From assembly GCA_021775595.1 (NCBI GenBank), contig JAJFHN010000006.1, positions 32,612-96,611 on the forward strand: a DNA stretch of 64,000 nucleotides. The letters run 5' to 3'. Shown one piece after another: positions 9,304-16,433 of this stretch. Within the stretch, counting starts at the first letter, position 1. The number at the start of each line of letters is the position of its first letter. Below the pieces are notes generated by a model. That model did not search any database, was not told where the DNA came from, and saw nothing but the letters and a program-made list of their open reading frames with translations. A program made the translations under genes and the position numbers. The stretch comes from Hyphomicrobiales bacterium. Its GTDB lineage: Bacteria > Pseudomonadota > Alphaproteobacteria > Rhizobiales > Methyloligellaceae.

Positions 9304-9933
9304 TTAACAGGGCGGGCCGCCGACGACTGGCTGCCAGACGTCCTTGCCGTGATGGACCAAAACCCGCTGATCAACCCACTGATAGACCGGCGGTTGGCAG
9401 ATTTGCCGGCTGCTGCCGGGATGAACCATGACGCGCTGGTCGACCATGCGAACCCTGGCCGGAATCACCTGCGCGCGGACCGCGGGCGGGGCAACCATCA
9501 CCCGTGAACGGGCGGTGCGATAAACGGCCGGCCGGTTTTCACGGCACATATAGGTGCTGCCATGCCAGCGCTTGTGCTTCCAAACGGTTTGCGCCGGCTG
9601 GACCATCTGATTGACGGCCACGGTGCGATAAACGGCCGGTGTTTGATGATGAATTACGCGCTCGGGCTTTATCACGACCGGCCGCTGAGTCCAGGAGTAG
9701 CGGGCCGGATCGCGGACCGTATGGCAGCTGCTAGGCTGAACCATGACCTTGACGCGGACAGTTTTGTAAACGTCTGGCGTGCGCACTTTCTTATAACAGG
9801 CGCGCGAAGCCGCCGGCGGCGCGTGGTGATAGACCTTTGCGGTGTGGTGGTAGCCGCCGGCCAAGGCGCCAGCGCTGCTTGCGGCAACAAAGGCCAGAGC
9901 GGCGCCGATCGATGCGAGCGAACGGGTAAACAT
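9304..9933 (-). CDS. Secreted repeat-rich protein, unknown function
   Basis: A 209-residue exported protein. The start chosen is ATG at 9933, giving a clean signal peptide (MFTRSLASIGAALAFVAASS) with cleavage near ALAGG. The mature part is basic, rich in Tyr, Val, Arg and His, and made of degenerate repeats of the form P-x-V-Y-(K/R)-T-x5-M-V-x-P (TPDVYKTVRVKVMVQP, TPAVYRTVAVNQMVQP, RPAVYRTARSRVMVAP) plus two VDQRV(M/L)VH units at the end. Five cysteines are spread over the mature chain. I do not recognise a named family; the pattern suggests a beta-rich envelope or surface protein. It is divergent from the lemA operon with a 261-bp intergenic region. Confidence 0.7.
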   Translation of the reverse strand: MFTRSLASIGAALAFVAASSAGALAGGYHHTAKVYHHAPPAASRACYKKVRTPDVYKTVRVKVMVQPSSCHTVRDPARYSWTQRPVVIKPERVIHHQTPAVYRTVAVNQMVQPAQTVWKHKRWHGSTYMCRENRPAVYRTARSRVMVAPPAVRAQVIPARVRMVDQRVMVHPGSSRQICQPPVYQWVDQRVLVHHGKDVWQPVVGGPPC

Positions 9934-10194
9934 ACGCAGTACTCCTTGTCTCCAGAAGACACAGTGCAACGCGGATACGATTGGCGCGAGTGTCTTCCCT
10001 ACTGCGCTGCAAACTATTGCAGCGCATGCTCCCCAGCAAAAACCAATCCAGATTGGGGTAAATACGTTAGTAAATCCTTCCCCGAACCGGACCGCCGCCG
10101 ATTTCGCCGCCCGGAAGGGACTTGCACGGCGGGTTGGAGCGCACTAAACCGGAAAAAACCGAGCATTGGCGCGCCCGCGCCACAGGAGGCTAGA

Positions 10195-10809
10195 ATGTTG
10201 AAGGCGTTTTTTCATCGCACCGCGCGATTGGCGATCAAATTGGCCGCCGCGGCGACCCTTGTGCTGGCGTTGGCGGGCTGCGGCATCAACAACATTCCGA
10301 CCTATGAGGAGCAGGCCAAAGCGTCGTGGAGCGAAGTTCTGTCGCAATATCAGCGCCGAAGCGAGTTGATTCCAAATCTGGTGGAGACCGTGAAGGGCTT
10401 CGCCGAGCAGGAGCGCGGCGTGCTGGTCGACGTCGTTAACGCGCGCGCCAAAGCCACGAGCGTGCAATTGCCGGCGGATATCTTGAACAATCCCGCCGCC
10501 ATGCAAAAATTCCAGGAGGCACAGGGCCAGCTTGGCGGCGCACTTGGCCGGCTGCTGGTGGTGATCGAGCGTTATCCCGAGCTCAAGTCCAACCAGAATT
10601 TCCTGACGCTGCAATCGCAGCTCGAGGGCACGGAAAACAGAATTGCCATCGCCAGGCGGGACTACATTCAGTCGGTCAAGCTCTACAACACGGAGCTGCG
10701 CACCATACCCGGGCGCTGGTGGCGGGCGCTGATGTATCCAGATTCTGAGCCTATGGCGAACTTCAGCGTACCGGAAGCCACGACCACACCGCCCCAAGTA
10801 AAATTCTAG
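10195..10809 (+). CDS. lemA: LemA-family lipoprotein
   Basis: A 204-residue LemA protein. The N-terminal signal ends in the lipobox LALAGC, so the mature protein is probably an inner-membrane-anchored lipoprotein facing the periplasm. The conserved LemA core is visible: YEEQAKASWSEVLSQYQRRSELIPNLVETVKGF, the alternating helical region, then RRDYIQSVKLYNT and a terminal KF. The frame stays open far upstream, but the ATG at 10195 with AGGAGG (10184-10189) is the start. LemA proteins are widespread and associated with envelope processes; their biochemical role is unresolved. It heads a lemA-TPM-TPM operon. Confidence 0.93.
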   Translation: MLKAFFHRTARLAIKLAAAATLVLALAGCGINNIPTYEEQAKASWSEVLSQYQRRSELIPNLVETVKGFAEQERGVLVDVVNARAKATSVQLPADILNNPAAMQKFQEAQGQLGGALGRLLVVIERYPELKSNQNFLTLQSQLEGTENRIAIARRDYIQSVKLYNTELRTIPGRWWRALMYPDSEPMANFSVPEATTTPPQVKF

Positions 10810-10827
10810 CCGGGCCGGGCAAGGCCC

Positions 10828-11607
10828 ATGCTCAATTGGCCCGCAGCCGCCGTTTCTGCCGTCATGGCGCTGGCGGTCACGGCGTGTTTGGCGTTTGCAG
10901 CTCTCGCGCAGCCCGTGTTTCCGGAGCTGACGGGCCGGGTCGTCGATGGCGCCAACTTGCTCGGGGCTGATGAGCGCGAGCGCCTGCGCATCGATCTTGA
11001 AGCGCTGGAGGCCAAATCCACCGATCAACTCGTGGTCGTGACGCTGCCGTCGCTGCAGGGTTACGAAATCGAGGAGTTCGGCTATCAGCTCGGTCGCCAT
11101 TGGGGCATCGGCCAAGCGGGTAAAGACAACGGCGTGCTGCTTATCGTTGCGCCCAATGATCGCAAGGTGCGGATCGAAGTGGGCCGTGGCCTCGAGCCGC
11201 TGCTGACCGATGCGCTCTCCAACATGATAGTTCAAAATGCCATTCTGCCAGCGTTCCGCAGCGGTGATTTTCCGGCCGGCATCCGCGCCGGCGTGCGCGA
11301 TATTTCGAGCGTGCTGCTGGGTGACGCCGAAGAGCTCAAGGCGCGCGCCATGACGCGTTCGGACGACCAAGACGATATCGTTGCGCTCATCGTCATACTT
11401 ATCTGGCTGGCGATTTTCTTGATCATCCTCTGGAGCGTGATCGAAAGTTCCCGATCGGGCGTCAAGGGCAAGGGCCGGCGCGGCTGGGTGAGCCGCGGTG
11501 GCGGATCGCGGAGATCATCGGGCAGCGGTTGGAGCGGCGGCTCGGGCGGTGGATTTTCAGGCGGCGGCGGCGGCTTCGGCGGCGGCGGCTCATCGGGAAG
11601 CTGGTGA
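10828..11607 (+). CDS. TPM-domain membrane protein (YgcG family)
   Basis: A 259-residue protein: signal-like helix (about residues 5-28), a TPM domain (PVFPELTGRVVDGANLLG to about residue 165; a fold found in phosphatase-like and photosystem-repair proteins), one transmembrane helix at about 188-208, and a glycine/serine-rich tail (GGGFSGGGGGFGGGGSSGSW) typical of YgcG-like proteins. It starts 18 bases after lemA and its stop overlaps the next start (TGATG), so the three genes are translationally coupled. The TPM domain faces the periplasm by the usual topology. Partnership with LemA is the recurring arrangement in many bacteria. Confidence 0.9.
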   Translation: MLNWPAAAVSAVMALAVTACLAFAALAQPVFPELTGRVVDGANLLGADERERLRIDLEALEAKSTDQLVVVTLPSLQGYEIEEFGYQLGRHWGIGQAGKDNGVLLIVAPNDRKVRIEVGRGLEPLLTDALSNMIVQNAILPAFRSGDFPAGIRAGVRDISSVLLGDAEELKARAMTRSDDQDDIVALIVILIWLAIFLIILWSVIESSRSGVKGKGRRGWVSRGGGSRRSSGSGWSGGSGGGFSGGGGGFGGGGSSGSW

Positions 11608-12230
11608 TGGCAAACAAAACCACATTGTCACGGGCCGATCAGCGGGCGATCAGCAAAGCCATCGCCAAGGCCGAGGCGCGCACCAGCGGAGAAATCATCG
11701 CTGTGATGGCGCGCGCCAGCGACGATTATATCTTTATCCCGCTGCTGTGGGCCGCACTGGCGGGCCTGCTCGTGCCCTTGGGTCTGTTGTTCGCCACCGA
11801 TTGGCCGGCCCAGCACGTTTATATCGCGCAACTTGCAACGTTCGCGGTCCTGGCGGCGATCGGCCTGTGGTGGCCGGTTCGTGTGCGTTTGGTGCCCAAT
11901 TCCATCAAGCGCGCCAGGGTCCACCGCAGCGCGTTGCAGCAATTCTTGGCCCAGGACATTCACACCACGAAAGGCCGCACCGGAATTCTGATTTATGTCT
12001 CGCTTGCAGAGCGCATCGCGGAGGTCGTCGCGGACGAGGGAATTTACGCCAAGGTGCCGCCCGAGCGATGGGACGAGATCATCGAGGCGCTCGTGGCTCG
12101 CCTCAAGTCCGGCAAGGCGCGTGCGGGCTTCGTGATGGCGATCGGCGGCTGCGGCGACCTGTTGGCCGAACACTTTCCGCCAGGCAGCAGCAACGAAAAC
12201 GAGCTGCCCGATCATCTGATCATGCTGTAG
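11607..12230 (+). CDS. TPM-domain protein, second copy
   Basis: A 207-residue protein starting at the ATG that overlaps the stop of the previous gene by one base. The order is a short TPM N-terminal segment (ADQRAISKAIAKAEARTSGEIIAVMAR), two transmembrane helices (about residues 43-62 and 72-90), then the rest of the TPM domain (HTTKGRTGILIYVSLAERIAEVVAD...). Membrane helices inserted inside the TPM fold mark the shorter member of LemA-linked TPM pairs. It ends LPDHLIML. It probably forms an envelope complex with the upstream TPM protein and LemA. Confidence 0.87.
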   Translation: MANKTTLSRADQRAISKAIAKAEARTSGEIIAVMARASDDYIFIPLLWAALAGLLVPLGLLFATDWPAQHVYIAQLATFAVLAAIGLWWPVRVRLVPNSIKRARVHRSALQQFLAQDIHTTKGRTGILIYVSLAERIAEVVADEGIYAKVPPERWDEIIEALVARLKSGKARAGFVMAIGGCGDLLAEHFPPGSSNENELPDHLIML

Positions 12231-12394
12231 GGCGCGTCAGGACGCGATCTTGCACACCAATGCTGCATGCCCGGAAGACGACCGCGAAACAACTGTCGCT
12301 TGACGTTCGCCTTCGGCCAGGCTGACCTCTCTTGAGCTGTGAAGAGGTGTACTTATTATATCGGCCGGAACAATCCATCACACTGGGAGCTCAT

Positions 12395-13118
12395 ATGACT
12401 GATAAGAAAGTGGCGGTAATCGCCGGTGCCGGCGAAGGGGTTGGCAAGGCACTGGCCCAGCGCTTCATGCAAGGCGGTTTCGAGACGGTGATCGCCGCGA
12501 GAGACCGAGAGAAGCTCGATCGCATTGCCAAGGATCTAGCGAGCGAGGGCGCCCTTCATGTCGTGCCCACCGACCTCACTGAGCCCAAGGCGGTTAAAGC
12601 GTTGTTTGATGCGGCAGCTGGTCATGGCGCGCTTGGCGCCGTCGTTTGCAACGCTGCCATGGTCCACTTCCAACCGATACTCGAGGTCGAGCCCGAGACG
12701 TTCGAGCAAATTTGGCGCATCGACTGTCTTGCAGGGTTCCTCGTTGGTCAGGAAGCAGCACGCCGCATGGTGCCCAACAAAGAAGGCAGCATCATCTACA
12801 CTGGTGCAACAGCGTCGGTCAGAGGCGCTGCGTCCTTTGTCGCCTTTGCCGCCCGCCAAGGCCGGGCTCCGCTCGGTGGCCCAATCAATGGCGAGGTCGC
12901 TGGGTCCGGAAGGCATTCATGTCGCGCACGTTGTGATCGACGGCGTCATTGATACGCCCGCCAACTGGGAAAAGATGCCCGACCATATGAACAGTCTCAA
13001 AGATCAGCGTCTCATGAAGCCTGTGTCTATCGCCGAGGCGTGCTTTGCGCTGCACCAGCAGGAACAGAGCGCCTGGTCCTTCGAGATCGACTTGCGGCCC
13101 GCGGCAGAAAGTTTCTAG
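12395..13118 (+). pseudogene. Short-chain dehydrogenase/reductase, frameshifted
   Basis: A classical SDR interrupted by one extra base. Frame one from ATG 12395 (GGGAG upstream) shows the Rossmann motif AGAGEGVG and the block NAA, and runs to the segment after SVRGAASFVAFAA. There the C run at 12852-12854 has one C too many. Dropping it joins directly to the frame that reads AKAGLRSVAQSMARSLGPEG, HVAHVVIDGVIDTP and the C-terminus, ending at 13118. The repaired active-site block would read FAAAK, with Phe in place of the catalytic Tyr, as in an SDR subgroup that naturally lacks it. The rest of the gene is intact, so the shift is recent or a sequencing error. Confidence 0.8.
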
Positions 13119-13267
13119 AGGGCGCGTGATTTGTCCTGCCGAAGGTTGGGAGAGTAATTAGCCGCTTGCGGGCTTGGGTTGCCGGCAGCCGGCCTTCTCG
13201 TCGAATAGCCATGATCTTCGAGACAGTCCAGTGTCGCTACCGGGATTTTGTTGCCGCGGGGGCTGGC

Positions 13268-13537
13268 GTGAACGTTTCTAGACTTGCTCTGCTGCTTGTC
13301 GTCTTTATCGACGTCATGGGTTTTGGGCTGATCCTGCCGATCTTCACCACCATCCTGCTTGATCCCAGCCAGGGCTTCCTGCCCGCAGATACGCCGCGTG
13401 CCACCAGGCAGTTCGACTATGGCGTCGTGATTGCCGTGTTCTTTCTATTCTATTTTCTGGGCGCGGCCTTCATCGCCAAGATCTCCGACTATATCGGACG
13501 CAAGCAAGGGATCATGTTAGCCATAAGCGGACTTGTC
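13268..13537 (+). pseudogene. Truncated MFS transporter, N-terminal fragment
   Basis: About 89 codons of a major-facilitator permease from a GTG at 13268: helix 1 (ALLLVVFIDVMGFGLILPIF), an external loop, helix 2 (FDYGVVIAVFFLFYFLGAAF) and the conserved loop ISDYIGRKQ, then MLAISGLV at the start of helix 3. The MFS sequence stops there, exactly at the left copy of a 16-bp direct repeat; the frame continues to 13717 as unrelated antisense of the next gene. Upstream ATG/TTG codons in frame (13166, 13211) add residues unlike MFS starts. The remaining ~300 codons are not in the window. Confidence 0.75.
13517..13532. repeat. 16-bp direct repeat, left copy
   Basis: TTAGCCATAAGCGGAC, identical to 14513-14528, 996 bp apart. 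It coincides with the break point of the truncated MFS gene. Its complement begins GTCCGCTT, shared with the short inverted-repeat element at 17405-17428, so it may be part of a dispersed intergenic repeat. Confidence 0.8.
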
Positions 13538-13551
13538 GAGCTCAGGCCCGG

Positions 13552-13923
13552 TCAATCCGGTTGGGGCCTGGGTGGTGTTTCGACTTCGCGCATATCGCCA
13601 TCTGCAACCGCAAAGGGTTCGCCTCCCGCAAGAAGAACGCCGCGGTCTTTCATGTCGTCGAAATCAAACATCGCGTTCAACACAACGTCGGATCTGCCCT
13701 GGTATTCTTCAGGGTGATAAATACAAATCCCCATTCGTTCATCCAACTTCTTGTAGGTGTAGCGCGGCTCTCCAACGAGTTTGCCATCGGCCGTCACGTA
13801 GCACGTGCGGGCGGTCTCGTAGGTTACCGTATGGGTCGAAAGGTCCGTGAAATCGCCCTTCTCGGAGTGATGAACACCCGTCCACTCGAGGCTCTTGCCG
13901 ATCAGTGATTCCGGCGCCGCCAT
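13552..13923 (-). CDS. Small conserved protein, possibly MoaF-like
   Basis: A 123-residue soluble protein. The ATG at 13923 is preceded by GGAGG; an in-frame ATG at 13935 (MEEP) overlaps that site. The sequence alternates strands and ends each strand with aromatic residues (SLEWTGVHHSE, YTYKKLDERMGICIYHPEEY, LNAMFDFDDMKDRGVLLAGGEPF), suggesting a small lipocalin-like beta barrel. I tentatively relate it to the MoaF C-terminal family, which resembles phenolic-acid decarboxylase. It lies inside the segment bracketed by the 16-bp repeats, downstream of the ABM-domain gene on the same strand. Confidence 0.6.
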   Translation of the reverse strand: MAAPESLIGKSLEWTGVHHSEKGDFTDLSTHTVTYETARTCYVTADGKLVGEPRYTYKKLDERMGICIYHPEEYQGRSDVVLNAMFDFDDMKDRGVLLAGGEPFAVADGDMREVETPPRPQPD

Positions 13924-14155
13924 CGGTTCCTCCATCTTGCATTTGGAAATTACTCTGGGCGCAGTGTAGCAAACGGCTGGCCCCCCCGGTCTGAAACCGA
14001 TGGCGCGTTTGCCGTCCTGTCGCCCCTGGCCAGAAGCGGAAGTCACATATCAGCACGCATCCATTGCGGCGCCTGTCGATACCGATCTCTAGGCAGGCTT
14101 TGCGGGCCCAGCGCCAGGACGGGACACGCTCCGGGCGATGCAATCGTTCCCCGAT

Positions 14156-14464
14156 CTACGTTCGGCTTCGTGGGAATTGCGACTCTCTCAAAACCTCACA
14201 TACATAAATGGAGTATTCCGTGTAGAGCTTCTTCCGGCCGAATTTCTGTATCTCGACATGTACGGGATGGTTGCGAAACGCGCGGAGCAGTTCCTCTGAT
14301 TCCCAGTGATGGATGGAAACGCGCTCGCCATCTTCGGCCACAAAGGTCTTGTTGGATATATAGCCGGGCATCGATTCGGCGATCTCCTGCACGCGGGCTC
14401 TCAAGGGCTCGGCTTCCGCCTCGGCTTCGGGATTGGTGCGGGATCTGAAAATTGCGATCACCAT
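14156..14464 (-). CDS. Antibiotic-biosynthesis monooxygenase (ABM)-domain protein
   Basis: A 102-residue dimeric-ferredoxin-like protein. It shows the ABM pattern MVIAIFRSRTNPEAEAE, ESMPGYISNKTFVAEDGERVSI, HHWESEELLRAFRNHPVHVE. Proteins of this family are small cofactor-free monooxygenases, haem-degrading enzymes or simply dimeric stress proteins; the substrate cannot be read from sequence. It lies inside the repeat-bracketed segment and probably forms a unit with the small gene downstream (13552-13923), though 232 bases separate them. Confidence 0.78.
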   Translation of the reverse strand: MVIAIFRSRTNPEAEAEAEPLRARVQEIAESMPGYISNKTFVAEDGERVSIHHWESEELLRAFRNHPVHVEIQKFGRKKLYTEYSIYVCEVLRESQFPRSRT

Positions 14465-14512
14465 GGCGAACCCCCGATCTCGATGTTCTCGAATGCTGTC
14501 TGGCGATTGCTC

Positions 14513-14528
14513 TTAGCCATAAGCGGAC
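14513..14528. repeat. 16-bp direct repeat, right copy
   Basis: Exact copy of 13517-13532. It lies 29 bases beyond the 3' end of the arginine-kinase-like gene (stop at 14558), and between that gene and the ABM-domain gene. The sequences beyond the 16 bases differ between the two copies. Confidence 0.8.
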
Positions 14529-14557
14529 ATAACAACCTTACTCATCGAACGCACGCC

Positions 14558-15649
14558 TCAAGCGTTTTCCATCGCCCAGAGCGCGGCGGCTCCATCGTAA
14601 AGCCGGCGCATAATCTCCATCTCCGTGACGCCGAGCCGGGCGCTGGGAGAGATATCCACCAAGCCGCCTTCACCGGCATCGGAATGTTCACCGCCGGCAC
14701 CGCGAACGGCCAGCCCGAGCGTCTTAGCTTCGCGCTTCAAGCGGGTAAGATCGCGACCGTTCGAGGTAAGACCGGGAAGCCGCATATGTAGGCTGGCGCG
14801 CATGCCAGCGCCCAGATTTGTCGGGCAGCTGGTCACATTGCCGTAGCGCGGCGAAGTCGCAAAGGCTGGCAGCAAATCCTGCAAGCACTCAAGCCCAATA
14901 CGGAGGCGTTCAAACAACACGTTCAGATTGCCACCATGTTGCATGGCCATGATGCGCAAGTGATCCTCTTCACCCACCCAGACCAGAAAATCTTCAGCGC
15001 CCGAAACATACATGCCTCGGCCATGGGGCCAGTCCGCGCTGATGCCCGCCACATTGAGATAGCGGTCCGTGCTCATGTCCTTGAACATCTGATGCGCCTT
15101 CACGCGGCGGTCATATTCGGCGGCATCGATTTCATTGGCTGTGCCCGGAGTGATTGAAAAATAGCTGCCGCCGAATGCGGGGTCTTCAATCAGCCGCGCG
15201 AAGGCTTGCGCCGCAAGCTTCTCCAGAGCCACCCGCTGCTCCTTGTTCATGGCACCCGGCAAGGGAAACGACCCCACATTGCGCGCCACCCGCACCCGCA
15301 TGGAAACTTCTTTCAGGCGTGCGTCAATGGCGCCGAGATCACAGGGGGATGCACCAGTATCCCAGTCATGCTTCTGCGCAATTTCTGTTTCGGCAGAAAT
15401 GCCGTGGAAATCTCGTATCATCGGATCCAGCATTGGCGCGAACCGGTCATAGTCGTCCGGGTTCATAGCGTAAGCGCCCATCTGGCTATCCGGATTTTCG
15501 ATGCCGGTCTTGATGATCCTTTCCAGCCGCTGGCGCGCGGGCTCATCGAGACTGCGGAAATAGTCTTCATCGAAATGACGCGCCATCAAGTTTCCCGGAT
15601 TGGCTTTTCTTATGGTCCAGATTCTTGCAATCATCTGATCGGGCGTCAT
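14558..15649 (-). CDS. Phosphagen (arginine-type) kinase
   Basis: A 363-residue full-length ATP:guanido phosphotransferase, a family that moves phosphate between ATP and a guanidino compound such as arginine. The small N-terminal helical domain is followed by the catalytic domain with SMRVRVARN (116-124), the substrate carboxylate motif GEEDH (226-230, normally NEEDH), the reactive cysteine motif CPTNLG (275-280), ASLHMRLP (285-292), and RGAGGEH (316-322), which carries the conserved Arg and Glu, then DISPSARLGVTE. The length matches monomeric arginine kinases. The family is animal-centred and sporadic in bacteria, so acquisition by transfer is likely. It sits in an accessory patch next to gene remnants and a 0.8-kb non-coding stretch. 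Confidence 0.92.
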   Translation of the reverse strand: MTPDQMIARIWTIRKANPGNLMARHFDEDYFRSLDEPARQRLERIIKTGIENPDSQMGAYAMNPDDYDRFAPMLDPMIRDFHGISAETEIAQKHDWDTGASPCDLGAIDARLKEVSMRVRVARNVGSFPLPGAMNKEQRVALEKLAAQAFARLIEDPAFGGSYFSITPGTANEIDAAEYDRRVKAHQMFKDMSTDRYLNVAGISADWPHGRGMYVSGAEDFLVWVGEEDHLRIMAMQHGGNLNVLFERLRIGLECLQDLLPAFATSPRYGNVTSCPTNLGAGMRASLHMRLPGLTSNGRDLTRLKREAKTLGLAVRGAGGEHSDAGEGGLVDISPSARLGVTEMEIMRRLYDGAAALWAMENA

Positions 15650-16032
15650 GGTTCAATCACTCCGCATTCGGACGGTTGTGACTCCTATTGCCTGCTTGTC
15701 AATGCGCATAACCGACTGACCGGCGCCGAGCGACAATCCCTGGCCGTTCTTGCCGCAGGTGCCAATACCTAATGTCCAGTAACCCTTTGGTGGTCCAAAT
15801 CCAGAATTGGAATCTGGCATGCTCGCGGACGCGCTGCATCCATAGTTTTTCGCCTGCGATACCGATGTTTATTGACCGCCTTATACGTATGGAGTCATGA
15901 TCAATGAACCGACTGCCGCCTCTGGCCCCATGGCGGCCAGCAAGCGTGCCGGAGATCGGTTTGGTTCCTCTTCACTGATCAGACCGGAATGCCAGCAGTC
16001 GTGGTCAGACGCTGAGAAGAAGGAGTGAGGTA

Positions 16033-16092
16033 ATGTCACCACCTGACAGTATATTCGGACCTCGCTCACCAGCGAGGTCCCGGATCGGCTAA
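16033..16092 (+). CDS. Possible leader peptide, 19 residues
   Basis: An ATG at 16033 is preceded by AGAAGGAGTGAGG at good spacing. The peptide reads MSPPDSIFGPRSPARSRIG and stops at TAA. Its second half encodes the arms of the 10-bp hairpin at 16057-16080, an arrangement seen in attenuators. It lies 340 bases upstream of the FNT channel, so regulation of that gene is only a guess. A chance frame cannot be excluded. Confidence 0.25.
   Translation: MSPPDSIFGPRSPARSRIG
16057..16080. other. Strong hairpin, 10-bp perfect stem
   Basis: GGACCTCGCT (16057-16066) and AGCGAGGTCC (16071-16080) are perfectly complementary around the loop CACC. No T-run follows on either strand, so it is not a standard intrinsic terminator. 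It could be an attenuator element, a protein-binding site or a REP-like repeat. Confidence 0.7.
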
Positions 16093-16433
16093 CGAGCCAA
16101 CACAATGTCATCTTGCTTGGCCGAGTCGAAAACAGCAGATATTTCAATCATCAATAGCGAGGGCGACAGCTCGAAGATATGAGCTGTCAGCGCCTCGCAG
16201 ATCAGCCCGTTTCTAAATCGGGTATTGCGAAAACCAATCGCAAAAGAGCCCGCTGAGCATTTGGCCGCGGGGCTCATTTGCGTGTGCGCACGGCGTCCAC
16301 TTTGAGCTGGAGAACCGACGCTGATCACGGTAATGGCCTGATGGATTGCCAGTGGCCGAACAATTGCGCATCGCAGGATTGAGCGTTGTTGCTAATGTTG
16401 GCCCGGATTCGCTACGAAGAGGGACCGCAATTG

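Larger units (their letters stand above)
15650..16433. other. Stretch without a clear gene
   Basis: About 780 bases between the phosphagen kinase start and the FNT channel start. It contains two tiny plus-strand frames: 15897-16028 (43 residues, starts MINEPTAASG, no recognisable family) and 16033-16092 (19 residues), the second with a good ribosome site (AAGGAG). A strong hairpin lies at 16057-16080. Minus-strand frames here have no coding character. The promoters of the flanking genes should be at the two ends. It may be the remnant of older genes. Confidence 0.6.

Noticed and set aside
10144..11370. Long open frame antisense to lemA and the first TPM gene
   Set aside because: It overlaps two strongly supported genes and has no recognisable motif; long antisense frames are common in GC-rich DNA. 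The same applies to those at 18238-19170, 32552-33427 and 40141-41136.
12332..12952. Programmed frameshift in the SDR gene
   Set aside because: No slippery heptamer or stimulatory structure was seen; a single-base insertion in a C run is simpler.
13166..13717. MFS frame taken as a complete 183-residue gene
   Set aside because: The last ~60 codons are the reverse of the convergent small gene; MFS similarity ends after two helices, so it is a fragment.
13517..14528. Insertion sequence or composite transposon
   Set aside because: No transposase, terminal inverted repeats or target duplication of typical length; only a 16-bp direct repeat.
15881..16147. 88-residue minus-strand frame in the unassigned stretch
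   Set aside because: It lacks a ribosome site and recognisable motifs, and overlaps the better-placed plus-strand small frames.
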